A model generated the notes under the pieces. That model was not told where the DNA came from. It saw nothing but the letters and a program-made list of their open reading frames with translations, and ran no database searches. A DNA stretch of 64,000 bases from Algoriphagus litoralis (GTDB lineage: Bacteria; Bacteroidota; Bacteroidia; Cytophagales; Cyclobacteriaceae). Shown in pieces: positions 16,029-25,052 of the stretch. The DNA lies in contig NZ_QGOL01000012.1 of assembly GCF_003259255.1 (NCBI RefSeq), positions 62,001 to 126,000 of the forward strand. The letters are read 5' to 3'. Both the position numbers and the translations under genes were made by a program. The number at the start of each line of letters is the position of its first letter. Position 1 is the first letter of the stretch.

Positions 16029-17968
16029 TGATGAGGTTTTTAAATGACTGGATTTCCGATAGCTTACTTCGGGCCTTGGGTTGGACTTTGGTTCACTCCT
16101 TTTGGCAATTGATTCTCATAGCAGCCTTACTTTGGTTGGTTCTCAAGCTGGCTCATAAAACCAAACCAGCCATCAAGTACGGATTCTCAATTGTAGCGTT
16201 GCTGCTGTCCTTTTTGGTGGTGCTAGGGACCTTTTTGTATCAACTTGATCTAGAGAAACCAACGGAAGCAGGTTTGGCATCAGTGGATGTTGAATTTCTT
16301 TTTAATGAATCCTCTACAGTTCAGCCATCAGAGACCATACGATCAAGTGTGCAGGATTTCACCTTTTGGATTGATCAGAATTTAGCTCTTCTGGTAAACG
16401 TTTGGTTTCTAGGAGTCCTTCTTTTTCTTTTCAAGTTTGTAAACAGTCTGTCTGAAATTCGCACTCTTCGCAAGACTTCCAAATCATTACCTGACTTTCA
16501 GATTCAAAAAATTGTCTACCGTTTGGCAGAAAAGATGGGTGTCAAACCTGAAGTTCAGCTCCGTATCACCGAATCAGGAATCTCTCCTTTGACTTTCGGA
16601 ACCTTAAAACCAGTCATCTTATTTCCAGCAGGCTTGCTTTTTCAGCTTTCACCCATTCAACTAGAAGCGATTATTGCTCACGAACTCGCACATGTAAAGC
16701 GAAATGATTACCTCGTAAACCTGCTTCTTTCTGGCCTGGAAGTCATTTTCTTTTACCACCCCTGCTATTGGTGGATGAATAATTCTCTGAAAGAACTGCG
16801 GGAAAATGCCGCAGATGATCTGGTCATGCAGGCAGGAATCGAACCAAAAAATCTGGCTACCAGTCTAGCTGAGATTTTGAATTTTGCAAAGCAAAACCCA
16901 CCCGAATTAGCGCTGGCAGCAGGTAAAAAAAGAAATCCTACCCTCCAGCGCATCAAGCGGATGCTCGGGTATCCCTCCCAAAACTATCCACAAAACCCTA
17001 TTATTTCACTCCCTATGCTACTTACACTTCTCCTCAGTGCAGGCCTGATGGCTAGCGCACAGCAAGACAAACCAAAAACCCAGGATCCAATCATGCCTGA
17101 AGAACTTCAGGCCACTGGAGCGGAATATTACGTCTTAGACACGATTCGTACGAATGAAGCCTCAAAACCAAATCAATCTAATCGGCTTCCAAAGGAAGAA
17201 AATGTCATGGTGATTTCTGACAAAGGCTATACCTACCGAATCACTGGAGACACCTTGATCTCTGGCTCGGATACCCTTATCCTGAAAGGTGATGCAAAAG
17301 TCAAATTGGATCAACTCCGCGCCTTCGATTGGTCAGATATGCCGGAAATAGAATTTCCAGAACCTCCGGTGCCGACTATGGATTTTGAAATTCCCCCAAT
17401 ACCCGATTTTGATATGGAATTCCCCATGGAAATGACTGCATTCGCCATGGAACCCATGTTTCCCGTCCCGCCATTTGACTTTTCATTTGACATGGATGTA
17501 CCTGTTCCGCCGATGATGTTCTTTGGTGATACTACCAAAATGTCAAAAGCAGATCGTGAAAAATGGGCCAAAGACCTGGAAGAACGATCTAAGGATTGGG
17601 CAAAAATAGCAGAAGAAAGAGCTGCAGCGTGGTCAAAAAATGCAGAAGAATGGGCTAAGCATAGAGAGGAATGGGCTGCCAAATGGGAAGAAGGATCTGC
17701 AGAAAGGGAAGCCAAAATTGAGGCTTGGAAAAAAGAATTTGAGCCAAAAATGAAGGAGTTTGAACAAAAAATGAAAGAATGGCAAGCAGCTCACGAGCCT
17801 AAAATGAAAGAATTTGAGCTGAAAATGAAAGAATGGGAAGCTACTCAAAAGCCGAAAATGGAAGAGTTCCAGCAACGAATGGAAGAGTGGCAAAAAAAGC
17901 ATCAAGCCAAGCTTGAGGAGTTTCAAAAGCAAATCCAGAAAGAGCTTTCAAAAGAAAACAACAACTGA
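16028..17968 (+). CDS. M56 (BlaR1-type) membrane metalloprotease with repeat tail
   Basis: A 646-residue protein. Four membrane helices frame the cytoplasmic zinc protease domain with HELAHVKRNDYL near residue 217, as in BlaR1/MecR1 N-terminal parts. After a last helix near 325-345 the predicted extracytoplasmic part has no penicillin-binding domain. It starts with a region of Ser/Thr and charged residues, then a Pro/Met/Phe/Asp-rich stretch (PPVPTMDFEIPPIPDFDMEF), then a Trp- and Lys/Glu-rich coiled-coil region ending in four 18-residue repeats. The partner is the BlaI-type repressor encoded just before it. The sensor input is unknown; the tail may sense envelope state. Confidence 0.9.
   Translation: MMRFLNDWISDSLLRALGWTLVHSFWQLILIAALLWLVLKLAHKTKPAIKYGFSIVALLLSFLVVLGTFLYQLDLEKPTEAGLASVDVEFLFNESSTVQPSETIRSSVQDFTFWIDQNLALLVNVWFLGVLLFLFKFVNSLSEIRTLRKTSKSLPDFQIQKIVYRLAEKMGVKPEVQLRITESGISPLTFGTLKPVILFPAGLLFQLSPIQLEAIIAHELAHVKRNDYLVNLLLSGLEVIFFYHPCYWWMNNSLKELRENAADDLVMQAGIEPKNLATSLAEILNFAKQNPPELALAAGKKRNPTLQRIKRMLGYPSQNYPQNPIISLPMLLTLLLSAGLMASAQQDKPKTQDPIMPEELQATGAEYYVLDTIRTNEASKPNQSNRLPKEENVMVISDKGYTYRITGDTLISGSDTLILKGDAKVKLDQLRAFDWSDMPEIEFPEPPVPTMDFEIPPIPDFDMEFPMEMTAFAMEPMFPVPPFDFSFDMDVPVPPMMFFGDTTKMSKADREKWAKDLEERSKDWAKIAEERAAAWSKNAEEWAKHREEWAAKWEEGSAEREAKIEAWKKEFEPKMKEFEQKMKEWQAAHEPKMKEFELKMKEWEATQKPKMEEFQQRMEEWQKKHQAKLEEFQKQIQKELSKENNN
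17741..17956 (+). repeat. Four 54-bp in-frame tandem repeats in the M56 gene
   Basis: Four consecutive 54-bp units start at 17741, 17795, 17849 and 17903. They encode 18-residue variants of EPKMKEFEQKMKEWQAAH. Units 1 and 2 are the most alike; units 3 and 4 have diverged (KPKMEEF..., QAKLEEF...). The repeat suggests a continuous helix or coiled coil at the C-terminus. Confidence 0.85.
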
Positions 17969-17992
17969 CTATAAATTGTGTGTTAATGCTTT

Positions 17993-18027
17993 AAAAAAGA
18001 CCTGTCCGATGGGCAGGTTTTTTTTTG
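17993..18027 (+). terminator. Intrinsic terminator of the blaI-M56 operon
   Basis: ACCTGTCC and GGGCAGGT pair (one G-T) around GAT and are followed by nine T on the plus strand. Confidence 0.9.
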
Positions 18028-18046
18028 TGGTGTGCTTGGGAAGGAG

Positions 18047-19246
18047 TCAAAATGAAATATCGTATTGAACCCGGATTCGGGTTTCATCGCTTTGGGGTAG
18101 GGATTGATCCTGAAATTCAAAGCGGGTCAGTTCTACAGTCAATTTGTTTTTATGCGCAACAAAGAAGTAATTCAAAGCGACTGCAAACTCCTTTTGTTGA
18201 TTGTTTGGGATAGTAATATCTGGCCGATACTTGGCAAATCGAGTGGCGATTTCCATTTTTTCTGGCCAAAAATTAAAAACCAGGTGGGGAAAATAACCGG
18301 CTTGCAGGTAGTACCCCGCCAAAGTGGTGGTAGTGAGGTTGATATTGTCTTGTATCTGCTTTCTATGCCACTCTGAAGCCCAAGAAAATCCCCGGTAATT
18401 AAATGCGGATTCCAACTGGAATTGTTTGACTAGGTATTGACCGGGGAGCCCATTTTCAAAGCCTTCCAGACTTCCTCCGCCAGATTGGGAAAACCTGGTG
18501 TACGGACTTGTATTGGTAGCTCCAGCTAGGGCGATAACCCCGGCTGGCTTTTCTGAGATTTCCAAGTCTCCTCCTTCAAAAGGAACTTCCCTTCCCAAAA
18601 AATTCCACTGAAATCGGCCAAAATACATCAATCGATTGTCGTCATTGGCGGTAGACCCTCGGCCAGTTCCGGTCAAAATTGCCACCCAATAGTCAAAGTT
18701 TGCGATTCCACCTCCGTCCAAATTGCCATAGACCGTGATGCCCTGCTGCCGGTCTAAAGTGAATTGTCTGTTGATCAGTGATCTGTCCACCAGTTGCTGT
18801 TCTCCGGAGCTGATCAATCTTTCCCGGGTAAATTCCACTTTCCACTGACCTAGTTTAAACTTCAACCAGGGCCATTTTTCGAGCATTACCCTAAAATCGA
18901 GGAGGTTACTTTGCCCAAGTTCGTATTCAAAATAGTATTTCAACCACGGTTGATAAGCGTGTCCACCGATTTTGAGACGAGCTCGGTTTATCTTAAAAAG
19001 CCGTTGGTTTTCATTTGTGAAGTCGTCAAATGTCACTGGATTTTGGTCATCCGGACTGGAAAAGCGGAACTGAAGACGGCTGGCAATTTGGATCAAAAAT
19101 TTTCCTGAAGCATCTGAAAATTCGAATCCTTTTGAGCTATGATAAAATTTTCCTTGAGCAGGAAGGCTGTCTGTGGCAGCTTGGCCGAATGAGTAGGAAA
19201 TAGCCCCCCCCAGCAGCAGAAAAAATAAAAGCAGGCATCGTTTCAT
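18047..19246 (-). CDS. Phosphate-selective porin O/P-like outer membrane protein
   Basis: A 399-residue outer membrane beta-barrel. A signal peptide (KRCLLLFFLLLGGAISYSFGQA) is followed by a porin O/P pattern: IASRLQFRFSSPDDQNP, FKINRARLKIGGHAYQPWLKYYFEYELGQ, and alternating strands that end in an aromatic C-terminus (IRVQYDISF). Family members form anion- or phosphate-preferring trimeric pores in Proteobacteria, but in Bacteroidota substrate preference is unproven. No phosphate transport gene lies nearby. The gene is monocistronic on the minus strand between the M56 terminator and the mraZ control region. Confidence 0.85.
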   Translation of the reverse strand: MKRCLLLFFLLLGGAISYSFGQAATDSLPAQGKFYHSSKGFEFSDASGKFLIQIASRLQFRFSSPDDQNPVTFDDFTNENQRLFKINRARLKIGGHAYQPWLKYYFEYELGQSNLLDFRVMLEKWPWLKFKLGQWKVEFTRERLISSGEQQLVDRSLINRQFTLDRQQGITVYGNLDGGGIANFDYWVAILTGTGRGSTANDDNRLMYFGRFQWNFLGREVPFEGGDLEISEKPAGVIALAGATNTSPYTRFSQSGGGSLEGFENGLPGQYLVKQFQLESAFNYRGFSWASEWHRKQIQDNINLTTTTLAGYYLQAGYFPHLVFNFWPEKMEIATRFAKYRPDITIPNNQQKEFAVALNYFFVAHKNKLTVELTRFEFQDQSLPQSDETRIRVQYDISF

Positions 19247-19571
19247 TGAATAAAATCTTTCTAACTCTAAGATAAGGATGTTTTAGAATATGAATTTTGG
19301 GATCAGCTTTTGCTGTCAAATTGAACTGGAAACAGTCAAAAATACCTCAGGGCAGAATTTTTACGGGAAATTGCCCCACATTTTTGAAAGTCCTGCCTGG
19401 GCAAGGGGATTTTCGTCATCTATTTTCAAAAAAAACGGCCAAAAATAGGCTGTTTTGGCCATTTCCGAAGGTAATCCTGATGCTTGGTAAGGCCTTGAGA
19501 ATCAATAAAAATTTCTTTGATTTTTTATTAAAAATATTGGCTTGGATGAAACTTTTGGCTACTTTTAAATC
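19247..19571. other. Intergenic stretch between the porin and the dcw cluster
   Basis: About 320 bp without a gene. It contains a hairpin with a T run on the minus strand (listed separately). Beyond that I see no open frame with coding character and no convincing promoter for the porin. Confidence 0.5.
19428..19460 (-). terminator. Minus-strand terminator-like hairpin upstream of the porin
   Basis: GGCCAAAA and TTTTGGCC pair around an eight-base loop. On the minus strand the hairpin is followed by GTTTTTTTT. It lies about 180 bp before the porin start. It could stop antisense transcription from mraZ or act in a porin leader. Confidence 0.45.
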
Positions 19572-19610
19572 AAAGTGGTAAAAAGTAGGAAAAAGTGGGG
19601 GAAAGTGGTT
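19572..19610 (+). promoter_or_regulatory. MraZ boxes: four 10-bp repeats
   Basis: The 9-mer AAAGTGGnn (once AAAGTAGGA) begins at 19572, 19582, 19592 and 19602, exactly one helical turn apart. MraZ is known to bind GTGG-type repeats with 10-bp period in front of its own gene. These sites lie just upstream of the mraZ -7 element, so autoregulation of the cluster is likely. Confidence 0.8.
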
Positions 19611-19620
19611 TAGCTTTTAT

Positions 19621-19628
19621 TACTTTTG
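19621..19628 (+). promoter_or_regulatory. -7 element of the mraZ/dcw promoter
   Basis: TACTTTTG is an exact TAnnTTTG match 37 bases before the mraZ ATG. The -33 position overlaps the last MraZ boxes and has no TTG. Confidence 0.65.
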
Positions 19629-19665
19629 TTTTTACAAAAAACTCCAAAATCAGAAGAGTCAAGGA

Positions 19666-20100
19666 ATGTTCAATAGTCAACATGAGTGTAAGCTGGATCC
19701 TAAGGGACGTCTGGTATTGCCTTCCAAAATAAAGGGAGCGATACCTGAGTCGAATGGGAATGCCCTTATGCTTCAGATGGCTGCTGATCGATGTCTTAAA
19801 CTGTTTCCGATGGTTGAGTTTCGAAAGCTGGAAAGTCAGGTAAACGCGCTCTCTGATCACAACGAAGAGACTAGGAGATTGAAGCGTTCCTTTTTTACGC
19901 GAATAGCGGAAGTTGAACTGGATGGGTCAGGTCGCTTCTTGATCCCAAAGGTTTTCCAAGAGTATGCAGGACTGGACAAAGACGTGGTCGTGGTCGGAAT
20001 GGGAAGCCAAATAGAAATCTGGAGTTCCGAACGAATCAAAGGGTACCTGATCGAGGACGATGCCGAGATGTCTCAACTGATGGAAAAACATCTATCCTGA
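19666..20100 (+). CDS. mraZ: Transcriptional regulator MraZ
   Basis: A 144-residue protein made of two tandem SpoVT/AbrB-like swapped-hairpin domains: MFNSQHECKLDPKGRLVLPS at the N-terminus and AEVELDGSGRFLIPK from about residue 80. MraZ forms a ring-shaped oligomer and binds the repeats in front of the dcw cluster, repressing it in E. coli. The ATG at 19666 matches the conserved start. It is the first gene of the cluster, four bases before rsmH, with the four-box operator upstream. Confidence 0.95.
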   Translation: MFNSQHECKLDPKGRLVLPSKIKGAIPESNGNALMLQMAADRCLKLFPMVEFRKLESQVNALSDHNEETRRLKRSFFTRIAEVELDGSGRFLIPKVFQEYAGLDKDVVVVGMGSQIEIWSSERIKGYLIEDDAEMSQLMEKHLS

Positions 20101-20104
20101 AGCC

Positions 20105-21022
20105 ATGACGACATCTGCGTACCATATCCCGGTGATGCTTTCTCAATGCATTGAAGGCTTGGCTATAGATCCCAATGGAATCTATGTCGATGTGACTTTT
20201 GGCGGGGGAGGACATTCCAGGGAGATCTTGAAGCATTTGGACAAGGGACATCTCTATGGCTTCGATCAGGATGAAGATGCTTTGGCAAATGCGCCAAAAG
20301 ATGATCGCTTCACCTTTGTGCAGGCAAACTTCCGGGACATCAAGCGATATCTCCGGCTCTATGGAGTGAAGCAAGTCGATGGGATTTTGGCTGATTTGGG
20401 TATTTCCTCGCATCAAATCGATGTGCCGGGCCGTGGCTTTTCGACCAGATTCAGTGGGGAGTTGGACATGAGAATGAATCAATCTGCCGACTTGAGTGCC
20501 AAAACGGTCTTGAATACCTACGACGAAGGCAAGCTTCATAAGATTTTAGGAATCTACGGAGAAGTAAAAAATGCCAAAACCTTGGCCCAGGCGATTGTCT
20601 CAGAGCGGGCTCAAGCTCCTTTCGAAACGACGGAAGGATTTACGGCTTTTCTGAAGCGGTTTGCGCCAAGAGGCAAAGACTTCAAATACTACGCGCAGGT
20701 CTTTCAAGCCCTTCGTATCGAAGTCAATGATGAAATCGGAGCACTTGAAGAATTGCTCCTTAGCTCTATTGAGCTGCTGAAGCCGGAGGGAAGGCTGGTG
20801 GTCATGAGTTACCATAGCTTGGAAGATCGCTTGGTGAAAAATCTGATTGCCAAAGGAAAGTTTCAGGGCGAAGTGGAAAAAGATTTCTACGGCAACTTGA
20901 TTAGACCTTTAGAGCCAGTCAGTAGAGGGTCAGTGATTGCCGATGAGGCGGAGTTGGAAGCCAATCCAAGATCCAGAAGTGCAAAATTGAGAATCGCCAA
21001 AAAGATAGGAAATCGAGCATGA
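20105..21022 (+). CDS. rsmH: 16S rRNA (cytosine-1402-N4)-methyltransferase RsmH
   Basis: A 305-residue SAM-dependent methyltransferase that N4-methylates C1402 in the 16S rRNA decoding centre. Landmarks are HIPVMLSQCIEGL at the start, the SAM motif DVTFGGGGHSREIL, and DGILADLGISSHQID, PGRGFSTRFSGELDMRM and MSYHSLEDRLVK. Length and order are those of the MraW family. It follows mraZ by four bases and is part of the dcw transcript. Confidence 0.97.
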   Translation: MTTSAYHIPVMLSQCIEGLAIDPNGIYVDVTFGGGGHSREILKHLDKGHLYGFDQDEDALANAPKDDRFTFVQANFRDIKRYLRLYGVKQVDGILADLGISSHQIDVPGRGFSTRFSGELDMRMNQSADLSAKTVLNTYDEGKLHKILGIYGEVKNAKTLAQAIVSERAQAPFETTEGFTAFLKRFAPRGKDFKYYAQVFQALRIEVNDEIGALEELLLSSIELLKPEGRLVVMSYHSLEDRLVKNLIAKGKFQGEVEKDFYGNLIRPLEPVSRGSVIADEAELEANPRSRSAKLRIAKKIGNRA

Positions 21023-21102
21023 GGGGGAAAGCCCTCACCATGAAATGATTGGTGATGTGAGATTCTATATGGCCTTTAAAAAGAAATAATTATCATATAA
21101 AA

Positions 21103-21486
21103 ATGAGTCAGAACACCTTTAAGGAAAAACTTAAGTCTGGGAATGCCCCAAAAGGTGGATCGAAGCGCACGCTATTTACCTGGATCGAAGAGAAACTCGA
21201 TGTGAAGGGGATTTTGGGCGAAGGAGTACCAGTGCAATTGGTTCCTCCAGTAGGATTTGTGGTTTTGCTGGCGCTGGTCTACATCTACAGCAATCACCGT
21301 GCGGAGAGCATGGTCCGCAAAATCGAAAAAGCCCAGCAGGAAGTGGAGGATCTCCGTGCAGATGTCACCACCCTTGAGGCCGAATACATGCAAAGCAGCA
21401 TGCAGTCCGAAGTGGCTAAGCGAGTTGCCAAGCTTGACATCTATGAATTGAATCAACCGCCAATCAAAATAGTGGTAGAAAAGTGA
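21103..21486 (+). CDS. ftsL: FtsL-like divisome protein
   Basis: A 127-residue single-pass membrane protein. A cytoplasmic N-terminal arm of about 50 residues is followed by one hydrophobic helix (VGFVVLLALVYIYSN) and a periplasmic coiled coil (VRKIEKAQQEVEDLRADVTTLEAEYMQ). This is the topology of FtsL, which bridges FtsQ and FtsB to FtsW and FtsI. Sequence identity in this family is low, so the name rests mainly on topology and on position between rsmH and ftsI. The longer N-terminal arm is common in Bacteroidota. Its stop overlaps the GTG start of the next gene. Confidence 0.82.
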   Translation: MSQNTFKEKLKSGNAPKGGSKRTLFTWIEEKLDVKGILGEGVPVQLVPPVGFVVLLALVYIYSNHRAESMVRKIEKAQQEVEDLRADVTTLEAEYMQSSMQSEVAKRVAKLDIYELNQPPIKIVVEK

Positions 21487-23591
21487 ATATTAAACGCTCC
21501 ATAGTGCTCCGAGTCAGGGTGGTCTTCATCCTTGTTGCTTTGGCTGCCTGCGCGATCCCTTACAAGATCGCCGTAGTGCAGGTAAAGGAGGGAGAGAAGT
21601 GGAGAGCAAAAGCTGAGCAAGTGAACTTCCAGTACCGGGAGGTACCTGCCACTCGCGGTAATATTTATGCAACTGACGGGAGCTTGCTGGCTACGAGTCT
21701 ACCTTTTTATCGGGTAGCTATCGACCCGACTATGGCCAAGGAGGCTCGATTTAAGTCTGGTATCGATTCTTTGGCAAGAAACCTAGCCGCTTTTTACAAA
21801 GACAAATCTGCCACTGCCTACAAGCGAATGATTCAAGATGCCCGCGGGGATAAGAAGCGATATTTGATTCTCAACCGACAGCAGATTGGCTATCAAGAAA
21901 TGCAGAAAATGTCCAAGTGGCCGATCTTCAGGGACGGACGCCTTGGAGGAGGAGTGATTTTTGAAAAAGTAGAAAAGCGATACAGGCCTTTCAATTCCCT
22001 TGCCAGCAGGACTGTTGGCTTTCTGAATGAAGAGGATTATGGGGCGGGTATTGAATACAGCTTCAATAATTTCCTGAAAGGCAAGGATGGCAAAGCCTTG
22101 TTTCAGCGCTTGGCTGGCGGGATTTGGAAGCCAGTCTTCGATGCTGAAGATATCAAGCCAGACAATGGCTACGATGTATTTACCACCCTGGATGTCAATA
22201 TCCAAGATGTGGCGGAAACTGCCCTTCGCAGACAGCTGACTGACCGAAATGCCGCTTTTGGATCCGTCATCGTGATGGAGGTGAAGACAGGCCATGTCAA
22301 GGCTATGGCCAATCTGCAGCGGAACAAAAGTGGTGTTGGCTATTCCGAAAGCTACAATTACGCTGTGGGTGACATTGGCAATACCGAGCCGGGATCCACT
22401 TTTAAATTGGTTTCGATGATGGCGCTTTTGGAAGAAAACAAAGTAAGCCTCAACGAAAAAATAGAGACGGGCAATGGTGCACACCGATTCTACAATCAGA
22501 CGATGTACGATGCCAAAAATGGAGGCTTCGGAACGATAACCATTCGTGAAGCTTTCGAAAAATCATCAAACGTAGCGATTTCCAAATTAGTGGACATGCA
22601 CTTCGGATCAAGTCCATCCAAGTTTATGGCTTATATGGACAAGGCTGGATTGGCAGAGCCATTTGACCTACAGTTGTCTGGAGAAGGCAAGCCCTTTTTT
22701 AAAAAACCGGGATCCAAGACATGGTATGGTACTTCTCTTCCTTGGATTTCCATCGGCTACGAATCCAAACTCAATCCGATCCATACATTGGCATTCTACA
22801 ATGCAGTAGCGAATGATGGGGTGATGATGAAGCCTCTTTTTGTAAAAGGAGTAGGTCGAGGAAATACCTTGGTGGAAACTTATGAGCCTGAGATTTTGCG
22901 AAAGCAAATTGCCTCCGAGAAGACTATCAAGCAACTGCAGGAACTTCTGGAGGGTGTGGTCCTGCGCGGTACAGCCAAAAATATTCTGAATGAAAATTAC
23001 CGAATCGCCGGAAAAACAGGGACTGCTCAGAAGATCATCAACGGAAAATACACAGAAACGTACTACACCAGCTTTGCGGGATACTTTCCTGCAGATCGTC
23101 CCAAGTACAGTATGATAGTGGTCATCGACAGTCCCAATGGATTTGCTGCTTACGGAGGGGACGTCTCTGCGCCGGTTTTCAAAGAAATCGCAGATCGAAT
23201 CTACGCCTTGGACATGGATCTGAATCCAGTGGATCAATCCAAGATCTTTTTGGCAGAAAATCAAATCAGCAGAATGCCGTATGTCTCCGCCGGAAAAGGT
23301 GAGGAGCTTCAGGGGATTTTTGACGAATTGGGTGTAGTGGCTAAAACTCCCTCCACGGAGGATTGGATCAAAGCTTCTTTGGTCTCTGAGAAAATCGAAT
23401 TGCGAATAAATGATACCGAAAAAGCTGTAGTGCCGGATGTTTCAGGTATGCCGCTACGGGATGCCCTTTTTGTCCTTGAAAACAAAGGACTAAAGGTAAA
23501 CTACAAAGGAAAAGGTCGGGTGCTGGAGCAATCCATCACTCCCGGAAGTAAACTGACTCCGGACGCAACCATAAACTTGGTCCTAGGATGA
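21483..23591 (+). CDS. ftsI: Division transpeptidase FtsI (PBP3) with PASTA domain
   Basis: A 702-residue class B penicillin-binding protein that cross-links septal peptidoglycan. After a short cytoplasmic tail and one membrane anchor comes the dimerisation domain (TRGNIYATDGSLLATS). The transpeptidase domain has the active-site Ser305 in GSTFK, SSN in EKSSNVAISK, and KTGTAQK. The last 65 residues form one PASTA domain (VVPDVSGMPLRDALFVLENKGL), often present in Bacteroidota FtsI. The GTG start at 21483 overlaps the ftsL stop, and the gene ends in an ATGA overlap with murE. Confidence 0.95.
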   Translation: MNIKRSIVLRVRVVFILVALAACAIPYKIAVVQVKEGEKWRAKAEQVNFQYREVPATRGNIYATDGSLLATSLPFYRVAIDPTMAKEARFKSGIDSLARNLAAFYKDKSATAYKRMIQDARGDKKRYLILNRQQIGYQEMQKMSKWPIFRDGRLGGGVIFEKVEKRYRPFNSLASRTVGFLNEEDYGAGIEYSFNNFLKGKDGKALFQRLAGGIWKPVFDAEDIKPDNGYDVFTTLDVNIQDVAETALRRQLTDRNAAFGSVIVMEVKTGHVKAMANLQRNKSGVGYSESYNYAVGDIGNTEPGSTFKLVSMMALLEENKVSLNEKIETGNGAHRFYNQTMYDAKNGGFGTITIREAFEKSSNVAISKLVDMHFGSSPSKFMAYMDKAGLAEPFDLQLSGEGKPFFKKPGSKTWYGTSLPWISIGYESKLNPIHTLAFYNAVANDGVMMKPLFVKGVGRGNTLVETYEPEILRKQIASEKTIKQLQELLEGVVLRGTAKNILNENYRIAGKTGTAQKIINGKYTETYYTSFAGYFPADRPKYSMIVVIDSPNGFAAYGGDVSAPVFKEIADRIYALDMDLNPVDQSKIFLAENQISRMPYVSAGKGEELQGIFDELGVVAKTPSTEDWIKASLVSEKIELRINDTEKAVVPDVSGMPLRDALFVLENKGLKVNYKGKGRVLEQSITPGSKLTPDATINLVLG

Positions 23592-25051
23592 AAGTGCTGA
23601 AAGACATATTGTATAAGGTATCGCTTACCTCGACTATTGGAGATATGGATCGGGAGGTGAGCAGCATTGTCTTTGACAGCAGAAAAGTGTCCGCCCATGC
23701 TGTTTTTGTAGCCATAGCCGGTACACAGGTGGATGGACACGAATTCATTTCCACTGCGCTGGACAAGGGTGCTACCACCATCGTCTGTGAGAAACTCCCT
23801 GAATCAATCGTAGCTGGTGTCACCTACGTACAGGCGGTCAGTTCCGCGAAAGCTCTGGGCATCATGGCGTCCAATTTTTATAATAATCCTTCTGAGGAGA
23901 TCAAGGTCGTTGCGGTGACGGGTACAAATGGCAAAACCACTTCGGTCACTTTGCTGCACCAACTATTCGTAGGAATGGGCTATAGTACAGGACTGCTTTC
24001 GACAGTAGAAAATAAAATCAACGAGCAGGTGACTCCTGCTACGCATACAACACCAGATGCGGTAAGTGTTCAAGCGTTGCTCCGCCAAATGGTAGATCAA
24101 GGCTGTACCCATTGCTTTATGGAGGCGAGTTCACATGCCATCGTACAGGAGCGAATAGCAGGATTGAAGTTGGCTGGAGCTGTTTTCACCAATATCACGC
24201 ACGATCACCTGGACTATCACGGGACATTTGACGAGTACATCAAAGCGAAGAAAAAACTGTTTGATGACTTGCCCAAAGACGCTTTTGCACTGGTAAATGG
24301 AGATGACCGTAGAGGGGCTGTGATGCTCCAAAACTGTAAAGCGTCTCACCACACTTTTGCGCTGAAATCGATGGCTGATTTCAAAGCCAAGATCCTATCC
24401 AATACCCTTGAAGGCCTCGAGTTGGATATCAACGGAAAGCAGATTTGGTTCCGAATGATCGGAGCTTTCAATGCGTACAACCTCCTCGGAGTGCTCGGGG
24501 TAGCGGTGCTGCTCGGTGAGGAAGAAGAGGAAGTGCTTCGGACCCTTTCAGCGATCCGTGGGGCAAAAGGCCGATTCGATCGGATTGCTATCGGAGGCAT
24601 CATTGCTATCGTGGATTATGCACATACTCCTGATGCTTTGGACAATGTCCTGAAAACCATCAATGGTGTCCGGACTGGAAATGAACAACTAATTACAGTG
24701 GTCGGGTGTGGAGGCAATCGCGATAAAACCAAGCGACCCATCATGGCCAAACTTGCTGTAAGCGAAAGCACCAAAGCGATTTTCACATCAGACAATCCAC
24801 GATTCGAAGATCCCATGGAAATCCTTCGGGAGATGCAGGCTGGAGTGGGTCCTTCGGAAGTCCGAAAGACCCTGACCATTGAGGATCGCAGAGAGGCTAT
24901 CAAAACTGCCGTGATGCTCTCCAAAAAAGGGGATATCATTCTCATTGCGGGCAAAGGACACGAAGATTACCAAGAAATCAAGGGTGTCAAACATCACTTT
25001 GACGATGCCGAAGTGGTCACCGAAATCTTAGAACAATTCACAACTAACTGA
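23588..25051 (+). CDS. murE: UDP-MurNAc-tripeptide ligase MurE
   Basis: A 487-residue Mur ligase that adds the third amino acid to UDP-MurNAc-L-Ala-D-Glu. The ATP-binding loop GTNGKTTSV lies near residue 118, and the carbamate-lysine region follows. The motif [10 protein letters not shown] contains DNPR, which marks meso-diaminopimelate specificity, not lysine. The C-terminal domain ends normally. The ATGA overlap with ftsI indicates translational coupling. The protein acts in the cytoplasm as part of peptidoglycan precursor synthesis. Confidence 0.97.
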   Translation: MKVLKDILYKVSLTSTIGDMDREVSSIVFDSRKVSAHAVFVAIAGTQVDGHEFISTALDKGATTIVCEKLPESIVAGVTYVQAVSSAKALGIMASNFYNNPSEEIKVVAVTGTNGKTTSVTLLHQLFVGMGYSTGLLSTVENKINEQVTPATHTTPDAVSVQALLRQMVDQGCTHCFMEASSHAIVQERIAGLKLAGAVFTNITHDHLDYHGTFDEYIKAKKKLFDDLPKDAFALVNGDDRRGAVMLQNCKASHHTFALKSMADFKAKILSNTLEGLELDINGKQIWFRMIGAFNAYNLLGVLGVAVLLGEEEEEVLRTLSAIRGAKGRFDRIAIGGIIAIVDYAHTPDALDNVLKTINGVRTGNEQLITVVGCGGNRDKTKRPIMAKLAVSESTKAIFTSDNPRFEDPMEILREMQAGVGPSEVRKTLTIEDRREAIKTAVMLSKKGDIILIAGKGHEDYQEIKGVKHHFDDAEVVTEILEQFTTN

Positions 25052-25052
25052 T

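Noticed and set aside
17311..17715. Antisense open frame of 134 codons inside the M56 gene
   Set aside because: Low-complexity Ser/Ala and Gly/Ser sequence produced by the biased codon use of the sense repeats; no independent coding signal.
20036..20539. Antisense open frame of 167 codons inside rsmH
   Set aside because: Shadow of a highly conserved gene.
21783..22484. Antisense open frame of 233 codons inside ftsI
   Set aside because: It lies wholly within a confident conserved gene, and the peptide has no domain features.
22668..23264. Antisense open frame of 198 codons inside ftsI
   Set aside because: Shadow of the sense frame; no plausible start context and no family resemblance.
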